Assembly (NCBI GenBank): GCA_019359415.1
Contig: JAHHHH010000069.1
Coordinates: forward strand, 1 to 41,398
Origin: Iphinoe sp. HA4291-MV1
Lineage (GTDB): Bacteria > Cyanobacteriota > Cyanobacteriia > Cyanobacteriales > Nostocaceae
Direction: 5' to 3'
Length of the DNA: 41,398 nt
The notes beneath the pieces were generated by a model, which was not told the DNA's origin, did no database searches, and saw only the letters and a list, made by a program, of their open reading frames with translations. The translations under genes were made by a program, and so were the position numbers. Positions 28,803 through 36,600 of the stretch are shown in pieces (the first letter of the stretch is position 1; each line of letters opens with the position of its first letter).

Positions 28803-29738
28803 ATGAAGGACTGGTGGCAAGCAACTTTCCCAAACGGTAGGCAAAGTCTCACAATTACCGATGCTAATGGGTATCCTGTCAAAATCGCTTACGGTGAAAA
28901 AGGAACAGGTAAACCTTTATTTCTCTTACATGGCGTTGGTAGCTGGAGCTACAATTGGCGTCACAGCGTCCAACTACTTTCTAAACATTTTCGGGTTATT
29001 TGTTTTGATGCAAAGGGTTATGGGTTTTCCGAAAAACCTGTGTTTCGTCGAGAACAGAATGGTCATCAAATCATTGAGTTCGAAAGAATCATTCTTTCTT
29101 TATGTGATGAACCTGTAGTTGTTGTGGGAGAATCTTTGGGTGCATTAGTCGCCCTTGGTCTTGCTCAAGCAAATTCCCAGTTAATCGCGCGCCTTGTGGT
29201 GCTCAATGTACCTATTTTTCCCCAACGTTTACCCCATTGGGGAATGTGGTTGCTTTCTCAAATACCTTTAGAAATCGTGCAAGCAATTGACTCCTCTCGT
29301 TTAGCCCACCTGTTGGCACCACTGGTGAGAGAAATTATGGCAATAGAAAGGCGTGGAGTCTTATACGACCCATCAATACTGACGCAAGAAGATGTTTACT
29401 GGATAACCTACCCTTATACTAAAATTCCAGGGACTCTTGCAAAAGTCGCTGAAGAATTACAAATAGCAGCGCGAGAAATTGAACACTTACAAACAAATAA
29501 GCCAAGTTTAATCAGTAAAATTCAGAATAATCTTAGTGCCATTAGGTGTCCTACCCTGATTTTATGGGGCGAACACGATACTTGGTTTCCTGCTAGTGAT
29601 GGAGAAAAATTGCGTCAGCGCCTTCCTGATGCAAAATTACAAATTCTACCCAACTGCTGTCATGATGCATCGACTGGTGCTTCGGAAGCAGTGAATACAG
29701 CAATTCTTCATTTCTTGCAAGAAACCAATTTCTGTTAA
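28803..29738 (+). CDS. Alpha/beta-fold hydrolase
   Basis: A 311-residue soluble hydrolase. Seen are the oxyanion loop LLHGVGSWSYNWRH (HG motif), the strand FDAKGYGFSEKP, the nucleophile elbow VVVGESLGALVALGLA (serine in GESLG), the acid in LILWGEHDTWFP and the catalytic histidine in LPNCCHDAST near the end. A lid region lies at about 140-225. Serine-Asp-His triad is therefore complete, but the substrate (ester, epoxide or haloalkane) cannot be told; GESLG favours an esterase or lipase-like activity. The ATG at 28803 follows TTAATTAATG-type AT-rich DNA. No operon partner. Confidence 0.92.
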   Translation: MKDWWQATFPNGRQSLTITDANGYPVKIAYGEKGTGKPLFLLHGVGSWSYNWRHSVQLLSKHFRVICFDAKGYGFSEKPVFRREQNGHQIIEFERIILSLCDEPVVVVGESLGALVALGLAQANSQLIARLVVLNVPIFPQRLPHWGMWLLSQIPLEIVQAIDSSRLAHLLAPLVREIMAIERRGVLYDPSILTQEDVYWITYPYTKIPGTLAKVAEELQIAAREIEHLQTNKPSLISKIQNNLSAIRCPTLILWGEHDTWFPASDGEKLRQRLPDAKLQILPNCCHDASTGASEAVNTAILHFLQETNFC

Positions 29739-29742
29739 ACTG

Positions 29743-29826
29743 TTACGCTAAATATTTTAACAAATTATCTGCTTCCTCTAAAGGTAAATCCGGTACGACT
29801 GACCCCTTGAGTGTACGCAGCTCATG
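29743..29826 (-). pseudogene. Short C-terminal gene remnant
   Basis: A 27-codon frame read leftward (HELRTLKGSVV, PDLPLEEADNLLKYLA, stop) looks like the end of a small bacterial protein, with natural codon choice, but no start and no preceding domain exist. It lies in the 92-base gap between the hydrolase and the DUF3365 gene. The parent family is not identified. Chance cannot be ruled out. Confidence 0.25.
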
Positions 29827-29830
29827 ATGG

Positions 29831-30721
29831 CTAGTTACGGTTGTTATTTAACATATTGAGAGCCATTTCTAAACTATACTTCATCCGATTGAAAGCCGCT
29901 GCTAAGTCTCCAATTTCATCTTGAGATTCTTTCCCAAAATTTGCATTCATATCGCCAAGGCTAACTTGTTCTGCCACATTGGCAATTTTTTTAACACGCA
30001 GTAGTACAATCTTTTTCAACAACTGATTCATGATGATAAAAATGGCTGTAAAAATAATGCCTATAACTCCCATTATCAAAAGCCATGATCTAGTAGCATT
30101 GTTCAAAATATTCGCAGCCGGAACATAAACTATTTGGGCGGCAACAATTTGATGAAGTTTCCATCCAAAACCATTGTCTTTTCCGTAGGTTACTATTAGG
30201 CTTTTTGGAGCTTTTTCAGGAGTGGTATGACAGCGCAAACAACTTTGTTTCTCAATTCTAAAAGGTCGGGCGCTATAAAACAGTTTTTCTCCAGACCGAG
30301 TTCGGAAACCAGATAGGGTTTTTAAACTCGGTTCTTGACGAAATCGTTTTACAATCTCACCTTCAAATTCGTCAGGTTTATCTCGCAAATTTATTGGATT
30401 CGGTGCGGCGTCTTTGTAGACAAAATTCGCATATTCTTTATTTTTACGGAAAAGTTCAAACACCTCTCTACTAGAAAATGTTGGTATGGCTTCTGGAATG
30501 AACTGCTCTTGAGTGTCTAATTTCGGTAACAATAAGGGTTGTACACGGTCATTGGTATATCTTCTCACCGAATTGGCAATTTCCATCAGAATCTCGGCTT
30601 TTGAGGTAACCTCATTCTCTGCTTTTTTTTCAAGTACATTTGATAAGAGTATTCCACTAAAAAGAATACCGCTGATAAAAACTATTATTAAAACTAGATT
30701 AACTTTAGTTCCTATTTTCAT
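29831..30721 (-). CDS. DUF3365 / HAMP membrane sensor-like protein
   Basis: The 296-residue protein has a first membrane segment at about 8-28 (VNLVLIIVFISGILFSGILL), a periplasmic region of about 150 residues with the haem-binding motif CLRCH (C-x-x-C-H), a second membrane segment (WLLIMGVIGIIFTAIFIIM) and a HAMP-like tail (IANVAEQVSLGDMNANFG, DEIGDLAAAFNRM). The periplasmic part matches DUF3365, known from the thermophilic cyanobacterial haem protein Tll0287. There is no kinase or methyl-accepting domain after HAMP, so it may signal through a partner or be a redox or gas sensor. The frame is open to 30775, but the ATG at 30721 begins the basic stretch before the membrane helix and is preferred. 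Confidence 0.85.
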   Translation of the reverse strand: MKIGTKVNLVLIIVFISGILFSGILLSNVLEKKAENEVTSKAEILMEIANSVRRYTNDRVQPLLLPKLDTQEQFIPEAIPTFSSREVFELFRKNKEYANFVYKDAAPNPINLRDKPDEFEGEIVKRFRQEPSLKTLSGFRTRSGEKLFYSARPFRIEKQSCLRCHTTPEKAPKSLIVTYGKDNGFGWKLHQIVAAQIVYVPAANILNNATRSWLLIMGVIGIIFTAIFIIMNQLLKKIVLLRVKKIANVAEQVSLGDMNANFGKESQDEIGDLAAAFNRMKYSLEMALNMLNNNRN

Positions 30722-30824
30722 GATTCTTTTTACTGAAAATACATCTTTGTATGTATAAATTTTAATATACAGCACATTGCAAGTAAATCAAGTACAACGC
30801 TGAGGTCTAAAAGCCAGACTCTAA

Positions 30825-30950
30825 GGGAGCATCCCAATGCATGCAAAAAAACGGTAGTGGGAGCCTAGCATTGCTCCCTAATTTATAACCGAAGCGGGCT
30901 TCTAGCCCGCATTACAAAATAAAATAAATTTACACATTTGGGATGCTCCC
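30825..30950. mobile_element. Complete 126-bp MITE with 8-bp target duplication
   Basis: Ends are perfect 13-base inverted repeats (GGGAGCATCCCAA / TTGGGATGCTCCC). The flanks are exact 8-base direct repeats, GACTCTAA at 30817-30824 and 30951-30958. An internal hairpin GCGGGCTT-C-TAGCCCGC is present around 30893-30910 (GCGGGCT / AGCCCGC). No coding capacity. Eight-base duplications occur in several IS families; the parent cannot be named. A solo end identical over 24 bases lies at 5629-5652. Confidence 0.9.
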
Positions 30951-31076
30951 GACTCTAAACCCTTTTTACTTCTGACTTCTCCGTTGTCGCAGACAAGGGC
31001 GAAGGGAAGACGCTACGCGATCTGATGACGACTGACGCCAATATTTCTACTGTAACTACAGTTCAGTCAGGGCTAC

Positions 31077-32255
31077 TTAAAAATATAAGACTTCGCATTC
31101 ATAGTCTTCTGGAGTCGGCTCTATCTTCCACACCAAGCCTTCCTCAGGTTCGCCCAAAGCTACTTCAATGTAAAGACTGTTTACAGGAGTTGTGGCTTGC
31201 ACTTGATTTCCCTTGAATGGTTGTAAATCTTCGGTTAGGAGTCTCAATTGAAACCCACTGGGAATCTGTTCGCCTATCGTTGCATTCCGCACCTCAAAGC
31301 GCCATACTCTATCTTTAATGTTGCCTTTGGGTTGCAATCGCAATTCATATTGCTGTCCAGCAATAGTTAATCTTCGCACCAAAGTTGGCAATACAGCTGT
31401 CTGCTCTGAACCCCGCGCTCCTACAAAACTGGACTGTAAATCAACACTTCCCCAACCAAATTTTTTGGCAAAATCTGATACACCAGTTTGCAACCATTGC
31501 ATAATCGACCATTGGTGTTGCAGTCCCTGACGCTGTTCGTACAAACGTTGTCTCCAACCTCCATGTTCTAGGAGCGCTCCCCAGACTTGAAATGGTACTG
31601 CTATGCGTGGTAGAATTAGCATAGGATTTCCTAAACGCAAAAGCAAGCCTTCTGCTTGTGCAACGCCTAAAGGCGGTAAGGGGGCAGTTTCAATACGAGT
31701 CACTTCTTCTGGGCATAGTTGATGCGCTATCCACAAGATATTGAGATTAGAAATCAAATCCTCTCCATCTAAACAATAAGCGCGATCGCTCGCATCATAA
31801 GTTCCCCTACTCTTAAGCTGCGCGTGGGTTGTATATCCCCAAATCCGAATGTAGCCCTCTTCTAGATTCACTTGCACTGCTAGATAATAATCAGCACTCC
31901 AGCTAGGAATATCTACCCATTCTTGAGGAACACGCAGTTCGCTCAAATCAATCGCCTCAGTGGGGATTAATACCATTCGTGACGTTCCTAGGGAAATACC
32001 TGTACCATTTACGACTTCCCAAATGCTCGGGTTAGTCGCAAGATTGGGAAAAGGAGTCGCACCTGTAGCGTATTCTGCCTGTAGCCAAGGTAAAAAAGTA
32101 TTCAGACTCAAGCGGTTGAGATAAGCAATCCAACAACGATTGGAGGTTGAAAAAGCTTGACTTTGCTCCCAAATCTTTGTTTGTTCGGCTTCAGAAATTT
32201 CTAACCACATATGTGTAGAGTTTGTTAATGTAAGTGCGTCTAGGTTAAATGTCAT
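31077..32255 (-). CDS. DUF1822 family protein
   Basis: A 392-residue soluble protein of the cyanobacterial DUF1822 family, whose function is not known. Visible are the usual start (TMWLEISEAEQTKIWEQSQAF, here with H), RWIAYLNRLSLNTFLPWLQAE, VVNGTGISLGTSRMVLIPTEA, DLSELRVPQEWVDIPSWSADYYLAVQVN with EGYIRIWGYTTHAQLK, and the C-terminal beta-rich half PTLVRRLTIAGQQYELRLQP. In cyanobacteria this family is commonly encoded beside a sigma-70-like factor and CHAT or caspase genes, and here it follows the sigma gene by 2 bases, so they are cotranscribed and probably translationally coupled. A role as anti-sigma or effector partner is plausible but unproven. Confidence 0.88.
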   Translation of the reverse strand: MTFNLDALTLTNSTHMWLEISEAEQTKIWEQSQAFSTSNRCWIAYLNRLSLNTFLPWLQAEYATGATPFPNLATNPSIWEVVNGTGISLGTSRMVLIPTEAIDLSELRVPQEWVDIPSWSADYYLAVQVNLEEGYIRIWGYTTHAQLKSRGTYDASDRAYCLDGEDLISNLNILWIAHQLCPEEVTRIETAPLPPLGVAQAEGLLLRLGNPMLILPRIAVPFQVWGALLEHGGWRQRLYEQRQGLQHQWSIMQWLQTGVSDFAKKFGWGSVDLQSSFVGARGSEQTAVLPTLVRRLTIAGQQYELRLQPKGNIKDRVWRFEVRNATIGEQIPSGFQLRLLTEDLQPFKGNQVQATTPVNSLYIEVALGEPEEGLVWKIEPTPEDYECEVLYF

Positions 32256-32257
32256 AA

Positions 32258-33466
32258 TTATTGCTCTAACTGGGAGGAGGAACGGCTATAGTAAACTTGT
32301 AACCATTCTTCTAAAACGGTGTTAATGTAGTTAAGTACCTGTGAGTTTAGTAAGATATGCAGTGACTCTTTAGTCCAGGTAGCAAGCTTGAGCAGTAACG
32401 AGTCTTTTGCTTTGCCCAGGCGACGAGAAACAGTGTACTGCTTCACTCCTAGTTGTTTTGCAATATGCTGTTGAGTTAAACCCCCACTGTAGTAGAGTTT
32501 TATTATATTTTGCGCCTCCCAATCCAGTTCGTTTAAAGCTGCGATTAACGTAGTATTGATTTGAGATTGCTGCGACTGTCGCTCAAGCAGTTGTTCTTGA
32601 GCAATAACTTCCGTAAGAAACGATTCCTGCTGGAGTTGCGGTAAGATATCCTGAAATTCCCCAGAATCATCCCCTTTCGGCGCATTCAAAGAAGTAAAAT
32701 TTGGGTACAGGTAAGAGCGAACAGCTTTCGCACAAGCAAGCAGCCATTGTTCTATTGTTTGAGCACTGCACTCTGCTCCTGGTGACGACAGTTGAGTGTG
32801 ACGTTGGAAATTGTAAAGTTGAGCGATCGCATCCCATGTAGCGTCATCTGGTCTTGTCAGTTGACGAGTACCAGTAGATTGCTGTGGAGCATATAGGGAC
32901 TGGTAGCATTTCCAAGCTAATACATAACGTTCTATTGTATCTGCACTCAATCCAACATTTTGTAAAGACTCTACCAACCGCTTTTGAGTCAGCCTCCGCA
33001 ACAATCGCCAAGTGGTGCAAATATCAACTTCGTTCTGTTGGCGCAGCATTTCCTTGAGTTCGCTGCTAAAAATCGCACTGGCGTAATTCTTGAGGTTAAA
33101 ACCCATCTCGGGTTTAAACTTTTTCAAAACTTTATCTATGCAAGTTGTTACCATTTGGAAGCAGTCTGATAATGTGTACTGTCTAGAAGAAAAATTGGCA
33201 ACTGTTTTATGAGCCGTCCAATAGCATGCTTCTTGTAAATAAGCTGACAAATGTCCTCGTGCCAGACTTTCTGCTTGTTTTAGCCACAATTTATACCAAT
33301 AGTACACCCAAAAATTCTCAGAATTTTCTGGTTTTGATAAACGTGCTTGACAACAGTTGAGAAAATTTCGATGCAGCTTAGCATCGGTAGCCCAACCAAT
33401 TACCCTGTCAGCGTCAAATTGTAAGAAAGTTGTAAATAGCTCAGTAATACCTTGGCGGGAACGCAT
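32258..33466 (-). CDS. Sigma-70-like factor, DUF1822-linked type
   Basis: A 402-residue protein whose C-terminal part is a sigma region 4: ALNELDWEAQNIIKLYYSGGLTQ, QHIAKQLGVKQYTVSRRLGKAKDSLLLKL, a clear helix-turn-helix. The N-terminal half is larger and more diverged than classical group 3 sigma factors (LSDCFQMVTTCIDKVLKKFKPEMGFNLKNYASAIFSSELKEML looks like region 2). It would direct RNA polymerase to a special promoter set. The gene is divergent from the caspase-like gene, 438 bases away, and overlaps functionally with DUF1822 downstream (2-base gap). ATG at 33466. Confidence 0.82.
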   Translation of the reverse strand: MRSRQGITELFTTFLQFDADRVIGWATDAKLHRNFLNCCQARLSKPENSENFWVYYWYKLWLKQAESLARGHLSAYLQEACYWTAHKTVANFSSRQYTLSDCFQMVTTCIDKVLKKFKPEMGFNLKNYASAIFSSELKEMLRQQNEVDICTTWRLLRRLTQKRLVESLQNVGLSADTIERYVLAWKCYQSLYAPQQSTGTRQLTRPDDATWDAIAQLYNFQRHTQLSSPGAECSAQTIEQWLLACAKAVRSYLYPNFTSLNAPKGDDSGEFQDILPQLQQESFLTEVIAQEQLLERQSQQSQINTTLIAALNELDWEAQNIIKLYYSGGLTQQHIAKQLGVKQYTVSRRLGKAKDSLLLKLATWTKESLHILLNSQVLNYINTVLEEWLQVYYSRSSSQLEQ

Positions 33467-33904
33467 AAACTAAACACCTCATAAAGGATCTTACATAAAT
33501 GTATAGTTACATCACAAATACACTTATGCAGTCAATGAGGGTACTACAACAGCTAGAGTTGATCAGCAAATCTATCTTTAGATGTATATCATAAGTATTG
33601 ATAATGACTTTCATGTTTTAGCAACTCTTATTATTCGGTTTTGTAAAGGTTAGGGTAATTTGCCAAAATGAAAGTGACTTATAAATATAGGTAAAAGCAT
33701 TTGATTCCAATAGATAAAAACCGTATATAGTTAGCAAAGAAGTGCAAAATAAGCTTTTATTTAGGTACTTCAACGCAAGAGATTTGCTATATTAAACGAA
33801 AGGAAAAATAGTTTTCTTGAAGCTACTGCTTCAAGCCTAGACGAGTTGCTCTAAACGAACTCATAGTGAATTATCAAAGTTGTTTTTAGAATTAAGTAGT
33901 AAAT
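33467..33904. promoter_or_regulatory. Divergent region between sigma and caspase genes
   Basis: No gene in 438 AT-rich bases; both divergent promoters should be here. A perfect hairpin CTTGAAGC-TACT-GCTTCAAG lies at 33816-33835, about 70 bases before the caspase start, and may be a regulatory or RNA structure. No clear sigma consensus was fixed. Confidence 0.5.
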
Positions 33905-36196
33905 ATGTCCCCGCTCGGCGTTGGTTCTAGTGACTCGACTAATATATTAACAACAGGAGAAGCCAAGCTTTGGATTTTATTGGTAGGTGTTAACAAATAC
34001 CAAGATAAAAACTTGCCTTCTTTGCGCTATCCAGCGTTAGATTGCCAAGGGTTAGGAAAAGCACTCAGCAGCGCTACTCAGGGATTTCCAAATAAAGAAG
34101 TCATTGTTCATCACGATTTTGCAGCACAGCCTCCTACCTTGCAAATAATTTGTGAGAGCCTGCAAAAAATTGTTTCACAATCTCAACCCCAGGACTCTAT
34201 TCTGTTATACTTCTCAGGGCATGGAATGTTAGAGCCGAATACTCAGCATTCTGTCTTGTGTCTAGCAGATACCCGCAAAAATGACTTGCTAGGTACAGGG
34301 TTGGGTATGCAAAATCTGTTGCAAATATTAGAAGCTAGTTCAGCTCATCAACAGTTGCTTTGTTTAGACACCTGTCATAGTGGTGATATGAGGTTGTTCG
34401 GGAAAAACGCTGGTAGCGCCAGAGATGGAGATATCCCTGATAATTCACTCGATCCCACAACACAAGTCATGATGGATGCCTTGAGACAACGTGCTGCTCA
34501 AAGTAAGGGATTTTGCGCCTTACTATCTTGTGATCAAGGACAAAAGTCTTGGGAGTTTCCAGAATTAGGACATGGATTATTCACTTACTATTTGATGCAG
34601 GGACTGTTGGGCGAAGCAGCTGATTCACATGGACTCATTGAAGCAGACGGGCTTTACAAATATGTTTACCGCCAGACGCGACAATATATTGATAAATTAA
34701 ATCAGCAACTGCGTCTGATTAATCAGCAAAAGTTCAACCGTGGGGATAGTCAACTCCATCCAGAATATCCCCTGCAAACACCTAAACGAATTGTAGAAGG
34801 AGTAGGAGAATTAATTGTTGGATTCAAGCCTGCAAAAGTTGAATCTCAAAAAGCAAGACGTGCAGTTGTGATTGATGGGCTTTCAAACAAGAAAACGACT
34901 ACTGACTTGAGTCGATTATTTGCTGGTGCTGGCGATTTTGAGGTAGATTATTTTCCTCAAAAAGGCAAAAATTGGTCAGAGATACGGGGAACGATCCAAG
35001 GATTGACTCGTTGGCATAGTGAATCAGAAATAAAATCTTCTTCACAGTTCGGGATAGTAAGAAATATACCAACATTCTTATTATACTTGCGCGGGCACAT
35101 CGAAGAAATCGAAGAGGGAGAAGCTTGGTTAATTTTGGGTGATGAGACGCGCCTGAGTCGTTCTTGGTTAAGACAAGAGTTACGCCGCGCTCAAAAAACT
35201 CAACAAATAATTGTCTTAGATTTAATTATTTCAGATTCTTCTGTTGCTACTTCCCCAGAAAATTGGATAGAAGATTTGCAATGTAGTGCAGAGTATGGAC
35301 AATGTTTAATAGCCGCTGCAACGCCGGCTCATGAGCCAGAATTATTTTCCCAAACGCTTCTAGAAACTCTTATTGCAGCAAATCCGCAAGTCGGCTTACC
35401 AGTTGCTAAATGGATTACTCAATTACAAATGCTTTTACAAGCCAAAGGTATCAACTTGCACGTTTGGTTATCAGGCACACAAGCAGTCATTGATATTTTA
35501 CCTGGTAATATTGGCACGACTTTCAAAGATTTGCAGGGACTAGAAGTATCTGAAGTTCAGGAAAACAAACAGGAAGACAAGGAAAATTCGCTCTCCATAT
35601 CTCCTAATCTTCATGGAGTGGAATCTTCGAGTTCCCCACCTTTTTCTGCTCCCTTGTCTTCACGCCAATCACAAAAAGAGGAGTCTCTCTCTCCTTCTGC
35701 TCCTGATGTTCATGAATCTTTAGCAACCCAACAACCTCAACTCAGTTTATTTCTGGGTTCAGAACAATATACTAACCTGGAACAGTTACTAAAGCAATCT
35801 ATAGGACCAATTGCACCTCTAATATTACAACAAGCTGTCACACAAGTAGCAAATTGCCAAGAATTAGTGGAAAATTTAGCTACTTACTTATTGCCACAGC
35901 AAAAAAAACAATTTGAGAAACAGGCAATAGCTATATTAGAAACATTCACTGTTTCATCTCAAGCCCAGTCAGCTAAATCGTTAAGAGGGGAACATCAAAC
36001 AATCGATGCCAACTTTATTAGTAAATGCGAGCGTGAGTTGGCTTATTCAATTGGTCCGATCGCTAATTTTCTCATTAAACAGATTTTGCAATCTCAGCCG
36101 CAAATTTCCTTACCAGAATTTGTCACTCAGTTAGCTGAGAAAATTCCCGAACCAAAACAAGCTCTAGAGTTTGAGCGGCGCATGCTTGATCAATAG
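33905..36196 (+). CDS. Caspase-like protease with second degenerate caspase domain
   Basis: Of 763 residues, about 20-290 form a caspase/orthocaspase p20-like domain with the dyad H106 (LLYFSGHGML) and C157 (LLCLDTCHSGD). Residues about 318-530 repeat the same fold in degraded form: FLLYLRGHIEE corresponds to the His strand and QQIIVLDLIISDS to the Cys strand, with cysteine lost. Linker about 545-620 is Ser/Pro-rich. The C-terminus has two copies of a ~60-residue helical unit with the motif S-IGPIA (QSIGPIAPLILQQAV; YSIGPIANFLIKQIL), probably protein-interaction domains. Bacterial orthocaspases cleave after Arg/Lys; here specificity is unknown. It is divergent from the sigma/DUF1822 pair and followed by the coiled-coil/TPR gene, suggesting one signalling module. 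Confidence 0.87.
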   Translation: MSPLGVGSSDSTNILTTGEAKLWILLVGVNKYQDKNLPSLRYPALDCQGLGKALSSATQGFPNKEVIVHHDFAAQPPTLQIICESLQKIVSQSQPQDSILLYFSGHGMLEPNTQHSVLCLADTRKNDLLGTGLGMQNLLQILEASSAHQQLLCLDTCHSGDMRLFGKNAGSARDGDIPDNSLDPTTQVMMDALRQRAAQSKGFCALLSCDQGQKSWEFPELGHGLFTYYLMQGLLGEAADSHGLIEADGLYKYVYRQTRQYIDKLNQQLRLINQQKFNRGDSQLHPEYPLQTPKRIVEGVGELIVGFKPAKVESQKARRAVVIDGLSNKKTTTDLSRLFAGAGDFEVDYFPQKGKNWSEIRGTIQGLTRWHSESEIKSSSQFGIVRNIPTFLLYLRGHIEEIEEGEAWLILGDETRLSRSWLRQELRRAQKTQQIIVLDLIISDSSVATSPENWIEDLQCSAEYGQCLIAAATPAHEPELFSQTLLETLIAANPQVGLPVAKWITQLQMLLQAKGINLHVWLSGTQAVIDILPGNIGTTFKDLQGLEVSEVQENKQEDKENSLSISPNLHGVESSSSPPFSAPLSSRQSQKEESLSPSAPDVHESLATQQPQLSLFLGSEQYTNLEQLLKQSIGPIAPLILQQAVTQVANCQELVENLATYLLPQQKKQFEKQAIAILETFTVSSQAQSAKSLRGEHQTIDANFISKCERELAYSIGPIANFLIKQILQSQPQISLPEFVTQLAEKIPEPKQALEFERRMLDQ

Positions 36197-36227
36197 ACTA
36201 TGGGCAATACAGAAGTTTATATAAAAC

Positions 36228-36600
36228 TTGAGGGGTTTCGTCCATAGCAGTAACGTAACACCGAGCGTGCAATGGACGGAATGGTCACCTCTTAGGTCAA
36301 CCAGGTTCCGCCACCGGATATTATTTTCCACTATACAATACAATCTTTATGGTTTAACATTGGCAGAAATTCTATTTGCTCCTACACCAGAAACAGTGCT
36401 TGAATGGATGACACAAGGAAAGGCTGTTGCTGGTGCCATTTCGTTAAACGTAATTCAATTACCACTACAGGACTGCTAGATTGGAAATATGTTATGTATT
36501 GTGCTGCTTCAAAAACTGACCAACGGGTAGAGATCATCATTTATGAAGAGCAAAAATCAAGTCATCTTCGCCTTATTGTTGAAAAGCGCTGTAGTCTTTT
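36228..36600 (+). pseudogene. Possible frameshifted small gene
   Basis: Two successive frames look protein-like: GLTLAEILFAPTPETVLEWM, TQGKAVAGAISL (to about 36460), and in another frame TTTGLLDWKYVMYCAASKTD, QRVEIIIYEEQKSSHLRLIVE (about 36465-36590). A single frameshift near 36460 would join them. No family is recognised and the last part overlaps the start of the next gene. It could be a broken member of the caspase module, or chance. Confidence 0.3.
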
